A stretch of DNA of 64,000 nucleotides from Arthrobacter beigongshangensis (GTDB lineage: Bacteria; Bacillota; Bacilli; Bacillales_A; Planococcaceae), in assembly GCF_016820585.1 (NCBI RefSeq), contig NZ_JADHDX010000011.1, positions 62,001 through 126,000 on the forward strand. Direction: 5' to 3'. A program made the translations under genes and the position numbers. Positions 53,854-64,000 of this stretch are shown here, in pieces. A model generated the notes under the pieces. That model had not been told where the DNA came from. It worked only from the letters and a program-made list of their open reading frames with translations, and ran no database searches. Positions within the stretch are counted from its first letter, which is position 1, and each line of letters opens with the position of its first letter.

Positions 53854-54837
53854 TTAAGAATTCGGTGCAAAATTCAACTTTTTTTGTAGTTTGTCCTCTG
53901 AGAAAATCCAACCCGTATAGGAGTTAACGATGTTGAGATTTTTATCGACATGTGCAACTGCGACAAATGGATAATAGCCTTTGCTTCGGTAGCGCAAATC
54001 TATAAGGCGAACTTCACATAAGTCACCAATACTTGTGACTGACCAACGATAAATCGGAGAGAACGATGTGAATGCCTCGATATTTTTGTCACTCATAGCT
54101 ACGTCGATTTCAGGCGACTTTGGCATAGCTACTCGTTCAAAACGGTCATAGATATTAACGGACCGGCCGTAAGCTCGTCCAACATAATGACATTCCTCTG
54201 AGGACGCGGCGATTCGCCATTGGAAAAATCGCATCGTAGGGGCAATAATAATATCTGTCGCATCGGGTACAGTATTTTGAACAGCTTTTTTCACTGCGGA
54301 TTTAATAGCAAAGCGCAGCAAATAATAAAAGAAAATAACTACGTAGGTCGTCAAAATGGTATAGACAGGATTAGCTCCTAGTCCCCAAATGATAAGGGCA
54401 ATACCGTGTAAAGCGAAAATGATGGGATCAAATGTATTGATGACCCCGATAGCAACCCATTTGTTTGAGAAGGGTCGCAATGCCTGTGTTCCGTATGAAT
54501 TAAAAATATCAACGAAAACATGCAAGAAAACGGCAAGAAACGTCCAAGCCCATAAGTGGATGAAGCTAGCTTCAGGTACTACAAGGGATAATAGTATAGT
54601 GATGATAAGCGGCCATAACAATACAGCCGGGATAGAGTGTGTAATCCCACGATGATTACGAATATAGACCGCGTTATTTCTTAATTTTAAGACGGTGTCG
54701 ACATCTGGTATAAGTGATCCAACGATGACGCCAGCGACGACAGCACTCATTGTGGCAGTGTCGGTTGAAACGACAGGATCCGCCAAAGCTAGACCGCCGA
54801 GAGCTATGCCCATGACAATATGTGTTCCAGTATCCAA
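53854..54837 (-). CDS. yfhP: Membrane-bound metal-dependent hydrolase, YfhP-like
   Basis: TTG start with AAGGAGTG 6 nt upstream; 327 residues. The YdjM/DUF457-type N-terminus shows MDTGTHIVMGIALGG, IVGSLIPDVDTVL and NHRGITHS with metal-type His and Asp residues, among four or five membrane helices. A soluble C-terminal domain (about 205-327) follows. In Bacillus it neighbours mutY, as here. Its substrate is unknown. Confidence 0.88.
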   Translation of the reverse strand: MDTGTHIVMGIALGGLALADPVVSTDTATMSAVVAGVIVGSLIPDVDTVLKLRNNAVYIRNHRGITHSIPAVLLWPLIITILLSLVVPEASFIHLWAWTFLAVFLHVFVDIFNSYGTQALRPFSNKWVAIGVINTFDPIIFALHGIALIIWGLGANPVYTILTTYVVIFFYYLLRFAIKSAVKKAVQNTVPDATDIIIAPTMRFFQWRIAASSEECHYVGRAYGRSVNIYDRFERVAMPKSPEIDVAMSDKNIEAFTSFSPIYRWSVTSIGDLCEVRLIDLRYRSKGYYPFVAVAHVDKNLNIVNSYTGWIFSEDKLQKKLNFAPNS

Positions 54838-54944
54838 GTGATCACTCCTTTAGCCAAAGATTATCGGAGGCGAAAAGCATTCTACATCTATACAGTATAT
54901 ACCCTTTTTCGATTAACAGTAAGCATATGTGATAAGGAGCAAAA

Positions 54945-56755
<1,811 letters not shown>

Positions 56756-56765
56756 AATTTTCTAG

Positions 56766-56795
56766 TGGATAAAAAAACGTTTTGTGCACATGTTA
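56766..56795 (+). promoter_or_regulatory. Sigma-G-like forespore promoter of sspE
   Basis: TGGATA (56766-56771), 17 bp and CATGTTA (56789-56795), against the sigma-G pattern TGAATA and CATACTA. Its place before a SASP gene supports it. Confidence 0.6.
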
Positions 56796-56817
56796 GTGTG
56801 TACGGAGGTGAAAATCC

Positions 56818-57033
56818 ATGACAAACAATAACAACCCAGGCCAAACAAATGCGAACAAAGTGAAGAAACAAAATCAGCTATCACAACAAAACCAATCATT
56901 TACACCGATGGCTGAAGAATTTGGTTCTGAAACAGATGTGAATGAGGTTCGTAAACAAAACCAACAATCTGAAGCAAAGAAGAAAAATGCTTCCGGTCCG
57001 CGCGCGAACCGATTTGAAAACGGCACTAAATAA
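56818..57033 (+). CDS. sspE: Gamma-type small acid-soluble spore protein
   Basis: 71 residues, rich in Asn and Gln: KVKKQNQLSQQNQ and a second EVRKQNQQSEAKKK repeat, with EFGSETDV as the germination-protease-type site. Gamma SASPs do not bind DNA and are an amino-acid reserve broken down at germination. It follows fabL as in B. subtilis. Confidence 0.95.
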   Translation: MTNNNNPGQTNANKVKKQNQLSQQNQSFTPMAEEFGSETDVNEVRKQNQQSEAKKKNASGPRANRFENGTK

Positions 57034-57050
57034 GTGGATGGACATCACCG

Positions 57051-57084
57051 ACCGATGGGGGCATCACGCTCCCATCGGTTTTCT
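57051..57084 (+). terminator. Terminator of sspE
   Basis: ACCGATGGG pairs with CCCATCGGT around an 11-nt loop, then TTTCTTT. Confidence 0.88.
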
Positions 57085-57090
57085 TTATAT

Positions 57091-57242
57091 GCGTTCAGCA
57101 AATGTATGTGTATTGAAAGCGAAGTGTCAGCTACAGAAAACGATTACCTTGATGTGCGGCAAGGTGAATGTGGTGTAGTCTACTATGCGGAGTGTGCTCG
57201 AACATACATTGAACGAATGCAAAGTCTCCGGGGGATGTCACT
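57091..57242. repeat. Dispersed repeat, apparently the fullest copy
   Basis: Left end GTTCAGCAAATGTATGTG and TATTGAAAGCGAAGTG matches 44085-44119. Right end AAAGTCTCCGGGGGATGTCAC matches 22759-22782 inverted. Between them lies about 95 bp not seen elsewhere in the window. No protein frame or RNA fold was recognised. It occupies most of the 319-bp gap between sspE and ygaC. Confidence 0.6.
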
Positions 57243-57352
57243 TAAAATAAGAAAAAAGGATTATAAGATTTCAAATTTTGCCGTTCTGTTGGTATAATGA
57301 TGAAATAAAGAAAGCTTAGAAATTTTTTGGCAACTAAAGGGTGGGTATAATC

Positions 57353-57898
57353 ATGGCGATTGCTACAGAAGGAGAAACGATACAAGTACATAGTTACAAA
57401 CATAACGGTAGCATTCATCGTGTTTGGCAAGAGACAGTTGTATTAAAAGGAACGCGGAATATTGTTATTGGGGCAAACGAACGGACGCTTGTTACAGAGG
57501 CAGACGGTCGCACTTGGTTGACGCGTGAGCCTTCAATTTGCTATTTTCATGCGGAACATTGGTTCAATATTATTTGTATGCTGAGAGAAGATGGCGTTTA
57601 CTATTATGTCAATATGAGTTCGCCGTTCATCTACGATAACAAATCATTGAAGTATATTGATTATGATCTTGATGTGAAAGTGTTCCCTGATATGAGCTAT
57701 ATGATTCTCGATGAAGACGAATATGCCGATCATAAGAAACAGATGGAATACCCTGAAATCATCGATCAGATTATGCAAAAGAATTTAACGACATTATTAG
57801 GTTGGATCAAGCAGCGTAGAGGACCGTTCGCTCCCGACTTCATCGAAGTTTGGACGGCACGGTATGCGTTTTACAAACAGGTTAAGAATGGTAAGTGA
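57353..57898 (+). CDS. ygaC: Nucleoside tri-/diphosphate phosphatase, DUF402 (YgaC-like)
   Basis: ATG 57353 has AAGGGTGG about 8-10 nt upstream; 181 residues. DUF402 barrel: [20 protein letters not shown] at the start, [30 protein letters not shown] and [13 protein letters not shown] with the acidic metal site. Ntdp enzymes of this group hydrolyse nucleoside tri- and diphosphates. Order sspE-ygaC-ygaD matches B. subtilis. Confidence 0.92.
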   Translation: MAIATEGETIQVHSYKHNGSIHRVWQETVVLKGTRNIVIGANERTLVTEADGRTWLTREPSICYFHAEHWFNIICMLREDGVYYYVNMSSPFIYDNKSLKYIDYDLDVKVFPDMSYMILDEDEYADHKKQMEYPEIIDQIMQKNLTTLLGWIKQRRGPFAPDFIEVWTARYAFYKQVKNGK

Positions 57899-57934
57899 AA
57901 AGCCTGACCGTGATTATTGACGGTAGGCTTTTTT
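57898..57934 (+). terminator. Terminator of ygaC
   Basis: AAAAGCCTGACCGT pairs with ACGGTAGGCTTTTTT, one mismatch. Confidence 0.9.
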
Positions 57935-58002
57935 GCTTGCTGAATAAGGGAATTCAAACTGAGTAAGCTACAGCAGAATTGATAGAGGGAGGTATAACGA
58001 AA

Positions 58003-59754
58003 ATGGGTGAAAGTATTAAAAGGTATATGAAGTTCGTCAAGCCATACAATTGGCTCATTCTTGTGACGATTATTCTTGGTGTTATAAAGTTTGCAATACC
58101 CTTATTTATGCCCTTATTGATAAAAATTATTATTGACGATATTATCGACTCGGATCTGTTATCGAAGGCAGAAATGACGCAGCAGCTCTTTTATTGGCTT
58201 GGTGGGACGGCGTTATTATTCTTCATCGTCCGACCGCCAGTTGAATATTACCGGCAATACTTTGCACAATATGTTAGCAATAAAATCTTATACGATATCC
58301 GCCAAGTATTATTCGGGCATTTGCAAAAACTCAGCTTGAACTACTATTCCAATACGCGAGCTGGAGAAGTTATTTCACGTGTGATCAATGACGTGGAGCA
58401 GACGAAAAACTTTGTCATGATTGGACTAATGAATGTCTGGCTCGATTTAGCGACGATTCTCATCGCGATTGCAATCATGTTGACGTTGGACGTTCCGTTG
58501 ACGATCGTCACGCTTCTCGCATTTCCTTTCTACGCTTATAGTGTGAAGCATTTTTTTGGCAAACTACGCGAATTAACAAGAAAACGATCCCAAGCCTTAG
58601 CGAATGTGCAAAGTTATTTGCATGAACGCGTTTCAGGTGTCAGCGTTATAAAAAGCTTTGCATTAGAGGAAAAGGAACAAAATAACTTCGATGAGGTAAA
58701 CGGTCAGTTTCTTGATAAAGCTATCGATCATACCAAATGGAATGCAAAGGCCTTTGCTGTCGTCAATACCATTACGGATGTTGCCCCTTTACTTGTGCTT
58801 GCCTATGCAGGCTATCAGGTCATAAATGGAGCATTATCTCTTGGGACGATGGTGGCGTTTATCGCTTATATCGACAGACTGTATAGCCCGCTTCGTAGGC
58901 TCGTCAATTCATCAACATCACTGACGCAATCATTTGCCTCGATGGACCGTGTATTTGATTTGATGGAGGAGGGATATGACATTACAGATAAAGAAAATGC
59001 AGTGGAGCTACCTGCCGTAAGCGGGAAAATTGAGTTCGACAAAGTATGTTTTTCCTATGAGCAAGGTGGACAAGTTGTGTTGAACAGCATTGACTTCACT
59101 GTGAATCCAGGAGAAACCGTAGCATTCGTCGGGATGAGTGGCGGCGGAAAGTCGACAGTAATTAGTTTAATTCCACGTTTTTATGATGTCACAGGCGGAG
59201 CTGTTCGAATAGATGGCTATGATTTGCGTGATGTGACAGTGAAGTCATTGCGTGATCAAATTGGTATCGTGCTACAGGAAAGTATTTTGTTCAGTGATTC
59301 TGTTAAAAGTAATATATTGATGGGGAATCCTAATGCATCAGATGAGGAAGTCATTGTAGCTGCAAAAGCGGCGAATGCGCATGACTTCATCGAATCATTA
59401 CCTCTCGGCTATGACACGAAAGTGGGAGAGCGTGGTGTGAAATTATCTGGCGGGCAAAAGCAACGCATTGCCATTGCCCGTGTCTTTTTAAAAAATCCGC
59501 CATTGCTTGTATTGGATGAAGCGACATCAGCGCTCGACCTCGAAAGTGAAGCACTTATTCAAGAATCGCTGGAAAGGCTGGCAAGTGATCGAACAACACT
59601 CGTCGTAGCTCACCGTTTGTCGACTATTACACATGCTGATAAGATTTTAGTCATTGATGCAGGTGAGTTGAAAGAAATGGGTACACATGAGGAATTAATG
59701 GCTAACAAAGGGATTTACTACGGATTGTTCCAAGTACAGATGCTTGATAAATAA
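58003..59754 (+). CDS. ygaD: ABC exporter, fused membrane and ATPase domains (YgaD-like)
   Basis: ATG 58003 has AGGGAGG 10 nt upstream; 583 residues. Six membrane helices (about 1-320) are followed by an ATPase domain with Walker A GMSGGGKSTV, Q-loop VLQES, signature LSGGQKQR, Walker B LLVLDEATSALD and H-loop VAHR. Such half-transporters dimerise and export lipids or drugs. The substrate is unknown. Confidence 0.92.
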   Translation: MGESIKRYMKFVKPYNWLILVTIILGVIKFAIPLFMPLLIKIIIDDIIDSDLLSKAEMTQQLFYWLGGTALLFFIVRPPVEYYRQYFAQYVSNKILYDIRQVLFGHLQKLSLNYYSNTRAGEVISRVINDVEQTKNFVMIGLMNVWLDLATILIAIAIMLTLDVPLTIVTLLAFPFYAYSVKHFFGKLRELTRKRSQALANVQSYLHERVSGVSVIKSFALEEKEQNNFDEVNGQFLDKAIDHTKWNAKAFAVVNTITDVAPLLVLAYAGYQVINGALSLGTMVAFIAYIDRLYSPLRRLVNSSTSLTQSFASMDRVFDLMEEGYDITDKENAVELPAVSGKIEFDKVCFSYEQGGQVVLNSIDFTVNPGETVAFVGMSGGGKSTVISLIPRFYDVTGGAVRIDGYDLRDVTVKSLRDQIGIVLQESILFSDSVKSNILMGNPNASDEEVIVAAKAANAHDFIESLPLGYDTKVGERGVKLSGGQKQRIAIARVFLKNPPLLVLDEATSALDLESEALIQESLERLASDRTTLVVAHRLSTITHADKILVIDAGELKEMGTHEELMANKGIYYGLFQVQMLDK

Positions 59755-59763
59755 TAATATGTT

Positions 59764-59808
59764 GGTACACCGCTAAAAGTAAGGACTTTAGGGCGGTGTA
59801 CCTTTTTC
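59764..59808 (+). terminator. Terminator of the ABC exporter gene
   Basis: GGTACACCGC pairs with GCGGTGTACC, inner TAAAGT-like pairing, then TTTTTC. Confidence 0.9.
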
Positions 59809-59911
59809 ATTATAAGAATATATGAAAATAGTATTGCATTTGTTCGAAATAATCGTATAATGATGATAACTTTAAAATTCTAAAAGTAATAGATTAGAAA
59901 AAGGTGATCTG

Positions 59912-60934
59912 ATGAGTGAGAGGAAAATAGTCCTCGAAGTAAAAGATTTACAGACGACCTTTTTTACTGATTCGGGAGAAATACCGGCTGTAGATCATAT
60001 CGACTTTCACGTGAAAGAAGGGGAAGTGCTAGGTATAGTCGGAGAATCTGGCTGCGGTAAAAGTGTTACGTCTCTTTCAATTATGGGACTTGTCCCAAAG
60101 CCGCCAGGAAAAATTGTCGGGGGAGAAATTCTTTTTGAGGGCAAGGATTTACTAGAGATGTCGGAAAAGCAAATGAGACATATTCGTGGCAATGATATTG
60201 CGATGATATTCCAGGAGCCGATGACGTCGTTGAATCCATTGTTCACGATAGGCAATCAAATGGTCGAAGCAATTTTGATTCATGAAAAGGGCTGGAGTAA
60301 AAAGAAAGCGGAAACACGTGCAATTGACATGTTGAAGCTTGTTGGATTACCACGGGCAGAGGGAATTATGAAAGACTATCCTCACCAATTATCAGGTGGT
60401 ATGCGACAACGGGTAATGATTGCGATGGCACTCGTCTGTGATCCGAAGGTGCTAATTGCAGATGAACCGACGACAGCACTTGATGTAACAATTCAAGCAC
60501 AAATTTTAAAGCTGATGAGAGAGTTGAATACGAGATTGAATACAGCTGTACTTCTCATCACACATGATTTGGGCGTTGTGGCGGAAACATGTGAGCGTGT
60601 TATCGTGATGTATGCTGGACAAATTATTGAAGAAGCACCTGCCAAGCAGATCTTCGAAGATCCACAGCATCCGTATACAAAAGGACTTATTCAATCAGTT
60701 CCAGATATGCGTTACAAAAAGGATCGACTTTATTCCATACCAGGAAGTGTTCCTAAACCGGGTTCAATTCGACAGGGATGTCGATTTGCAGCGAGATGCG
60801 AATTCGCATTCGATCGTTGTCAGAAAGAGAATCCAGAGTTATATAAGACGTCGGATGGTCACGAGACACGATGCTTCTTATACGATGGAGAAGGGGTGGG
60901 AATGAATGACGACAAAGCCCTTATTGAAGGTTGA
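59912..60934 (+). CDS. Oligopeptide/dipeptide ABC transporter ATPase (DppD/OppD)
   Basis: 340 residues. Walker [13 protein letters not shown]-loop [11 protein letters not shown], signature LSGGMRQR, Walker [13 protein letters not shown]-loop ITHD. The C-terminal oligopeptide-transporter extension contains [17 protein letters not shown], an iron-sulfur-type cysteine cluster. It overlaps the partner ATPase gene by 29 nt. Confidence 0.95.
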   Translation: MSERKIVLEVKDLQTTFFTDSGEIPAVDHIDFHVKEGEVLGIVGESGCGKSVTSLSIMGLVPKPPGKIVGGEILFEGKDLLEMSEKQMRHIRGNDIAMIFQEPMTSLNPLFTIGNQMVEAILIHEKGWSKKKAETRAIDMLKLVGLPRAEGIMKDYPHQLSGGMRQRVMIAMALVCDPKVLIADEPTTALDVTIQAQILKLMRELNTRLNTAVLLITHDLGVVAETCERVIVMYAGQIIEEAPAKQIFEDPQHPYTKGLIQSVPDMRYKKDRLYSIPGSVPKPGSIRQGCRFAARCEFAFDRCQKENPELYKTSDGHETRCFLYDGEGVGMNDDKALIEG

Positions 60935-61925
60935 AGGTTTAAAAAAGTATTTCCCTATAAAAAAAGGGTTACTTGGCAAAACGGTTGGCTACGTCAAAGC
61001 AGTCGATGATGTGTCTTTTTATGTGAATGAAGGTGAAACGTTAGGTATTGTTGGTGAATCTGGCTGTGGTAAATCAACGACAGGTCGAATGCTTATGCGA
61101 TTACTGGAACCGACTGAGGGGATGGTAGAGTTCGACGGTAAAGATTTAACCTCTTTATCTACCGAAGAAATGCGGAAAACGAGACGAGAAATTCAAATGG
61201 TGTTTCAAGATCCATATGCCTCATTAAACCCGCGTCACACAATAGAGAAAATTTTAGAGGAACCGCTCATCGTTCACGGTATAAGTAATGCGAAAGAGCG
61301 TAAACAGAAAGTGCATGAATTTTTAGAAATTGTAGGGCTAAGCGCTTATCATGCAAAGCGTTACCCGCATCAGTTTAGTGGGGGACAAAGGCAACGTATC
61401 GGCATTGCTCGCGCGTTGATGACGAATCCTAAATTGATCATTGCGGATGAACCGGTTTCAGCATTGGACGTCTCTATCCAAGCGCAGGTGTTAAATCTGA
61501 TGCAGGATTTGCAAAAAGATTTTAAGCTTACGTATATTTTTATCGCACATGATTTAGGTGTTGTTCGCCATATTAGTGATCGTGTCGGTGTTATGTATTT
61601 GGGGAAAATGGTGGAAATCGCGGATAGTGAGCAATTGTATATGGAAGCGCTTCATCCGTATACGCAGGCGCTATTATCAGCTGTCCCGGTGCCAGATCCC
61701 GAATTTAAGAAAGAGCAGGTTATTCTTGAAGGGGATATTCCGAATCCGGCAAATCCGCCAACAGGGTGTACATTCCATACACGTTGCCCATTTAAAATGG
61801 ACGTCTGTACGCAAGTTGTACCACAGTTAATTGAACATTCTTCGGGTCATTCTGTCGCCTGTCATCTTTATAGTGAACAGGGCGGCAATGATATAAAACA
61901 GAAACAGATGGAGGGGTCAGTATGA
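60906..61925 (+). CDS. Oligopeptide/dipeptide ABC transporter ATPase (DppF/OppF)
   Basis: 339 residues. Walker [12 protein letters not shown]-loop [11 protein letters not shown], signature FSGGQRQR, Walker [13 protein letters not shown]-loop IAHD, and the C-terminal [16 protein letters not shown]. It forms a heterodimer with the preceding ATPase. Its end overlaps the binding-protein start by 4 nt (ATGA). Confidence 0.95.
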   Translation: MTTKPLLKVEGLKKYFPIKKGLLGKTVGYVKAVDDVSFYVNEGETLGIVGESGCGKSTTGRMLMRLLEPTEGMVEFDGKDLTSLSTEEMRKTRREIQMVFQDPYASLNPRHTIEKILEEPLIVHGISNAKERKQKVHEFLEIVGLSAYHAKRYPHQFSGGQRQRIGIARALMTNPKLIIADEPVSALDVSIQAQVLNLMQDLQKDFKLTYIFIAHDLGVVRHISDRVGVMYLGKMVEIADSEQLYMEALHPYTQALLSAVPVPDPEFKKEQVILEGDIPNPANPPTGCTFHTRCPFKMDVCTQVVPQLIEHSSGHSVACHLYSEQGGNDIKQKQMEGSV

Positions 61926-63559
61926 ATAAAAGAAAGTTTTGGTCGTTCGCTTTAATGATGTTATTAGTACTTTCGGCAGCACTCGCAGCCTGTTCTTCAG
62001 GTTCAAGTGATGGCAAAACTGATGATGGCAAAAAAAGTGAAGACGGAGAAAAAGTGGTTCAAAAAGACGTTAAAGATACATTGGTATTTGGACGCGGTGG
62101 AGACTCTACTTCTCTTGATCCATCCCGTGTTACTGAGGGAGAATCCTTCAAGGTTACAGTTAACCTTTACGAAACACTGTTGAACTTTGGCGAGCAAGAC
62201 ACTACGATTCAGCCTGGTCTTGCAACAGAGTGGGAGCCAAGTGAAGACGGTTTAACGTATACCTTCACACTGCGTGAAGGTGTTAAGTTCCATGATGGTA
62301 CAGACTTCAATGCAGAAGCGGTTGTGAAAAACTTTGATCGTTGGGCAAATGGAGATCCTGATAAATTCCCTTACTACTACTCTATGTTTGGTGGTTTCAA
62401 GGATGATCCAGAACGCGTTATCGATTCAGTAACTGCTGATGGCGATAACAAAGTTATCGTTACATTGACGCGTCAACAAGCACCATTCCTAAAAAATATT
62501 GCAATGAGTATGTTTGCGATTGCAAGTCCAACAGCATTTGAAAAAGGTGACGATGATTTTGAAAGAAATCCAGTAGGTACAGGACCTTTCAAATTTGTTG
62601 ACTGGAAGCCAAATGAAACGATTACAATTGAGAAATTCGATGATTATTGGCAAGAAGGATTACCAAAGCTACAAAAAATTATTTTCCGTTCAATTCCTGA
62701 CAACACTGCACGTTTGAATGCATTGATGAATGGGGATATCGAACTTGCAGATGGTATTAACCCATCTGATGGTAAAGCAATCGAAGGAAACGCTGACCTA
62801 CAGTTGTTTGAACGTCCATCTATGAACGTTGGTTACCTAGGTTTAACAGTTACACGTCCTCCTTTCGACAAGAAAGAAGTACGTCAAGCGATTAACCATG
62901 CTATTGACAAACAATCTATCGTCGATGCATTCTTTGAAGGGCGTGCAAATGTTGCGAAAAACCCAATGCCGCCATCAATTTCAGGCTATAACGATGATAT
63001 CGAAGGATACGACTATAATCCTGAAAAAGCAAAAGAACTTCTTGCACAAGCTGGATTAGCAGATGGTTTTGAGATGGAACTATGGGCAATGCCTGTACCA
63101 CGTCCATACATGCCAGACGGTAAAAAAGTAGCTGAAGTTATTCAGAAAAACCTTGCAGATGTTGGCATCACGGCGACTATTGTGTCACATGAGTGGGCAA
63201 CTTACTTGGATCTTGCAAGTAAAGGAGACGCAGATGCGTTCATGCTTGGTTGGACTGGTGATAACGGAGATGCAGATAACTTCCTATACGTTCTTCTAGA
63301 TGAAGATAATATCGGAAGCAATAACTATACGTACTATCAAAATGATGAAATGCACGAGTTGTTTATTCAAGCACAAACTGAAACAGATGAAGCGAAACGT
63401 AATGAGCTTTACAAAAAAGCACAGGAAATTATCCATGAGGAAGCTCCATGGGTACCGTTAGCTCACTCGACTCCACTTCTAGGTGGCGCTAGTGATCTAT
63501 CAGGATTCCTTCCGCATCCAACTGGATCGGATCTACTATCAAGTGTAGAATTTAAGTAA
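61922..63559 (+). CDS. Oligopeptide ABC transporter substrate-binding lipoprotein
   Basis: 545 residues. Lipobox LAACSSGSS, then a family 5 binding protein: LVFGRGGDSTSLDPSRVTEG, TYTFTLREGVKFHDGTDFNAEAV-type signature (kept in short form here), NPVGTGPFKFVDWKPNE and KEVRQAINHAIDK. It binds peptides outside the cell and hands them to the permeases that follow. The gene order ATPase-ATPase-binding protein-permease is unlike B. subtilis opp. Confidence 0.94.
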   Translation: MNKRKFWSFALMMLLVLSAALAACSSGSSDGKTDDGKKSEDGEKVVQKDVKDTLVFGRGGDSTSLDPSRVTEGESFKVTVNLYETLLNFGEQDTTIQPGLATEWEPSEDGLTYTFTLREGVKFHDGTDFNAEAVVKNFDRWANGDPDKFPYYYSMFGGFKDDPERVIDSVTADGDNKVIVTLTRQQAPFLKNIAMSMFAIASPTAFEKGDDDFERNPVGTGPFKFVDWKPNETITIEKFDDYWQEGLPKLQKIIFRSIPDNTARLNALMNGDIELADGINPSDGKAIEGNADLQLFERPSMNVGYLGLTVTRPPFDKKEVRQAINHAIDKQSIVDAFFEGRANVAKNPMPPSISGYNDDIEGYDYNPEKAKELLAQAGLADGFEMELWAMPVPRPYMPDGKKVAEVIQKNLADVGITATIVSHEWATYLDLASKGDADAFMLGWTGDNGDADNFLYVLLDEDNIGSNNYTYYQNDEMHELFIQAQTETDEAKRNELYKKAQEIIHEEAPWVPLAHSTPLLGGASDLSGFLPHPTGSDLLSSVEFK

Positions 63560-63580
63560 TCTGTTTTTAGTAATAGAAGG

Positions 63581-63614
63581 AAAGGGAGAGGTCTGCAAGA
63601 TTTCTCCCTTTTTT
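63581..63614 (+). terminator. Attenuating terminator before the permease
   Basis: AAAGGGAGA pairs with TCTCCCTTT around a short loop, then TTT. As in the amino-acid transporter, it separates the binding-protein gene from the permease. Confidence 0.85.
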
Positions 63615-63703
63615 AACTTGACTCTTGATTGAAGTCTTCGGTGCAATTGATAAAAGTAACAGTTAATACATAGTAGAGATAAAGTGTTGGAGGGGGAAAG
63701 TTT

Positions 63704-64000
63704 ATGCTCAGCTATATTGGGAAAAGGTTGCTGCAGCTCATTCCTGTCCTACTTGGGATGACGTTCATCGTATTCATGATCATCCGGGCCATTCCGGGTA
63801 ATCCCGCACAGATCATTCTTGGCCAACAGGCAAGTAAAGAGGCTGTCGAGGCATTGACGATTAAGCTTGGACTCGATAATCCATGGTATATTCAGTACTT
63901 TCATTATTTAGGAGATCTATTTAAAGGTGATCTTGGCGAATCGATGAGAACGCGGGCACCTGTAGCGGATGAAATTTGGCCTTATTTTGCAGCTACTTTT
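63704..64000 (+). CDS. Oligopeptide ABC transporter permease (DppB/OppB), N-terminal part
   Basis: ATG 63704 follows GGAGGGGG by 7 nt. The frame stays open to the window end (99 residues seen). MLSYIGKRLLQLIPVLLGMT is the classic DppB start, followed by FIVFMIIRAIPGNPAQIILG and LGLDNPWYIQYFHYLGDLFK. It would form the membrane channel with a DppC-type partner beyond the window. Confidence 0.93.
   Translation, partial: MLSYIGKRLLQLIPVLLGMTFIVFMIIRAIPGNPAQIILGQQASKEAVEALTIKLGLDNPWYIQYFHYLGDLFKGDLGESMRTRAPVADEIWPYFAATF

Noticed and set aside
57034..57297. 87-codon plus-strand frame after sspE
   Set aside because: It starts inside the sspE terminator region and reads through the dispersed repeat; no SD and no family resemblance.

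Overview
The window comes from a low-GC, endospore-forming Firmicute. It is most likely a member of the Planococcaceae and probably Sporosarcina. The evidence is: strong AGGAGG ribosome binding sites with frequent TTG/GTG starts; spore genes (a gamma-type SASP and PdaA); a run of genes (yfhF-recX-yfhH, yfhP-mutY-fabL-sspE, ygaC-ygaD) in the order I recall from Bacillus subtilis; an aa3 quinol oxidase; and a D-aspartate-ligase/FemX/racemase trio fitting the Lys-X-D-Asp or Lys-X-D-Glu peptidoglycan bridges described for Sporosarcina. No rRNA, tRNA, CRISPR array, transposase or prophage was seen.

Layout. 1-7.6 kb: the end of a COG2403 GTPase-like gene, then a four-gene exopolysaccharide operon (degenerate GGDEF/receiver protein, HEAT protein, processive glycosyltransferase, large glycosidase-like protein). 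7.8-10.1 kb: amino-acid ABC transporter. 10.3-11.5 kb: two divergent accessory genes, a phospholipase-A2-like protein and a Spo0A DNA-binding-domain protein without a receiver. 11.6-14.7 kb: amino-sugar PTS operon (EIIBC, NanE, RpiR) with a cre-like site. 15-16.5 kb: PadR/DUF2812 pair. 17.1-20.9 kb: qoxABCD. 21.4-23 kb: a pseudouridine synthase and a cluster of very small minus-strand genes. 23.1-28.2 kb: an operon behind a textbook Fnr box (DUF2249 proteins, NnrS-like membrane protein, DUF59, two U32 proteins). 28.3-33.9 kb: GDPD, peptidoglycan bridge trio, RNA helicase. 34-45.2 kb: housekeeping genes including methionine aminopeptidase, TPP-riboswitch-controlled thiT, a TspO-like protein, carbonic anhydrase, AmpS, motAB, an AGCS symporter and a YihY protein. 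45.2-50.8 kb: P1B-4 metal ATPase with a Fur box, class I fumarase, and an MFS transporter behind a leader-peptide attenuator. 50.8-59.8 kb: the yfh/yga spore and DNA-repair block and an ABC exporter. 59.9-64 kb: oligopeptide ABC transporter, cut by the window end.

Regulation is unusually readable. Visible signals include a sigma-D promoter for motAB, a sigma-G-like promoter for sspE, a possible sigma-B promoter for a YtxH-like gene, a class II Fnr promoter, Fur and cre boxes, a TPP riboswitch and a likely ribosome-mediated attenuator. Fragments of a dispersed repeat of about 150 bp occur in at least three intergenic regions.

The points most worth following up are the receiver-less Spo0A-like regulator facing a phospholipase-like gene, the coupled two-leader-peptide attenuator before the MFS gene, the small-peptide gene cluster at 22.2-23.0 kb, and the Fnr-controlled operon that includes the U32 tRNA-hydroxylation-type pair.
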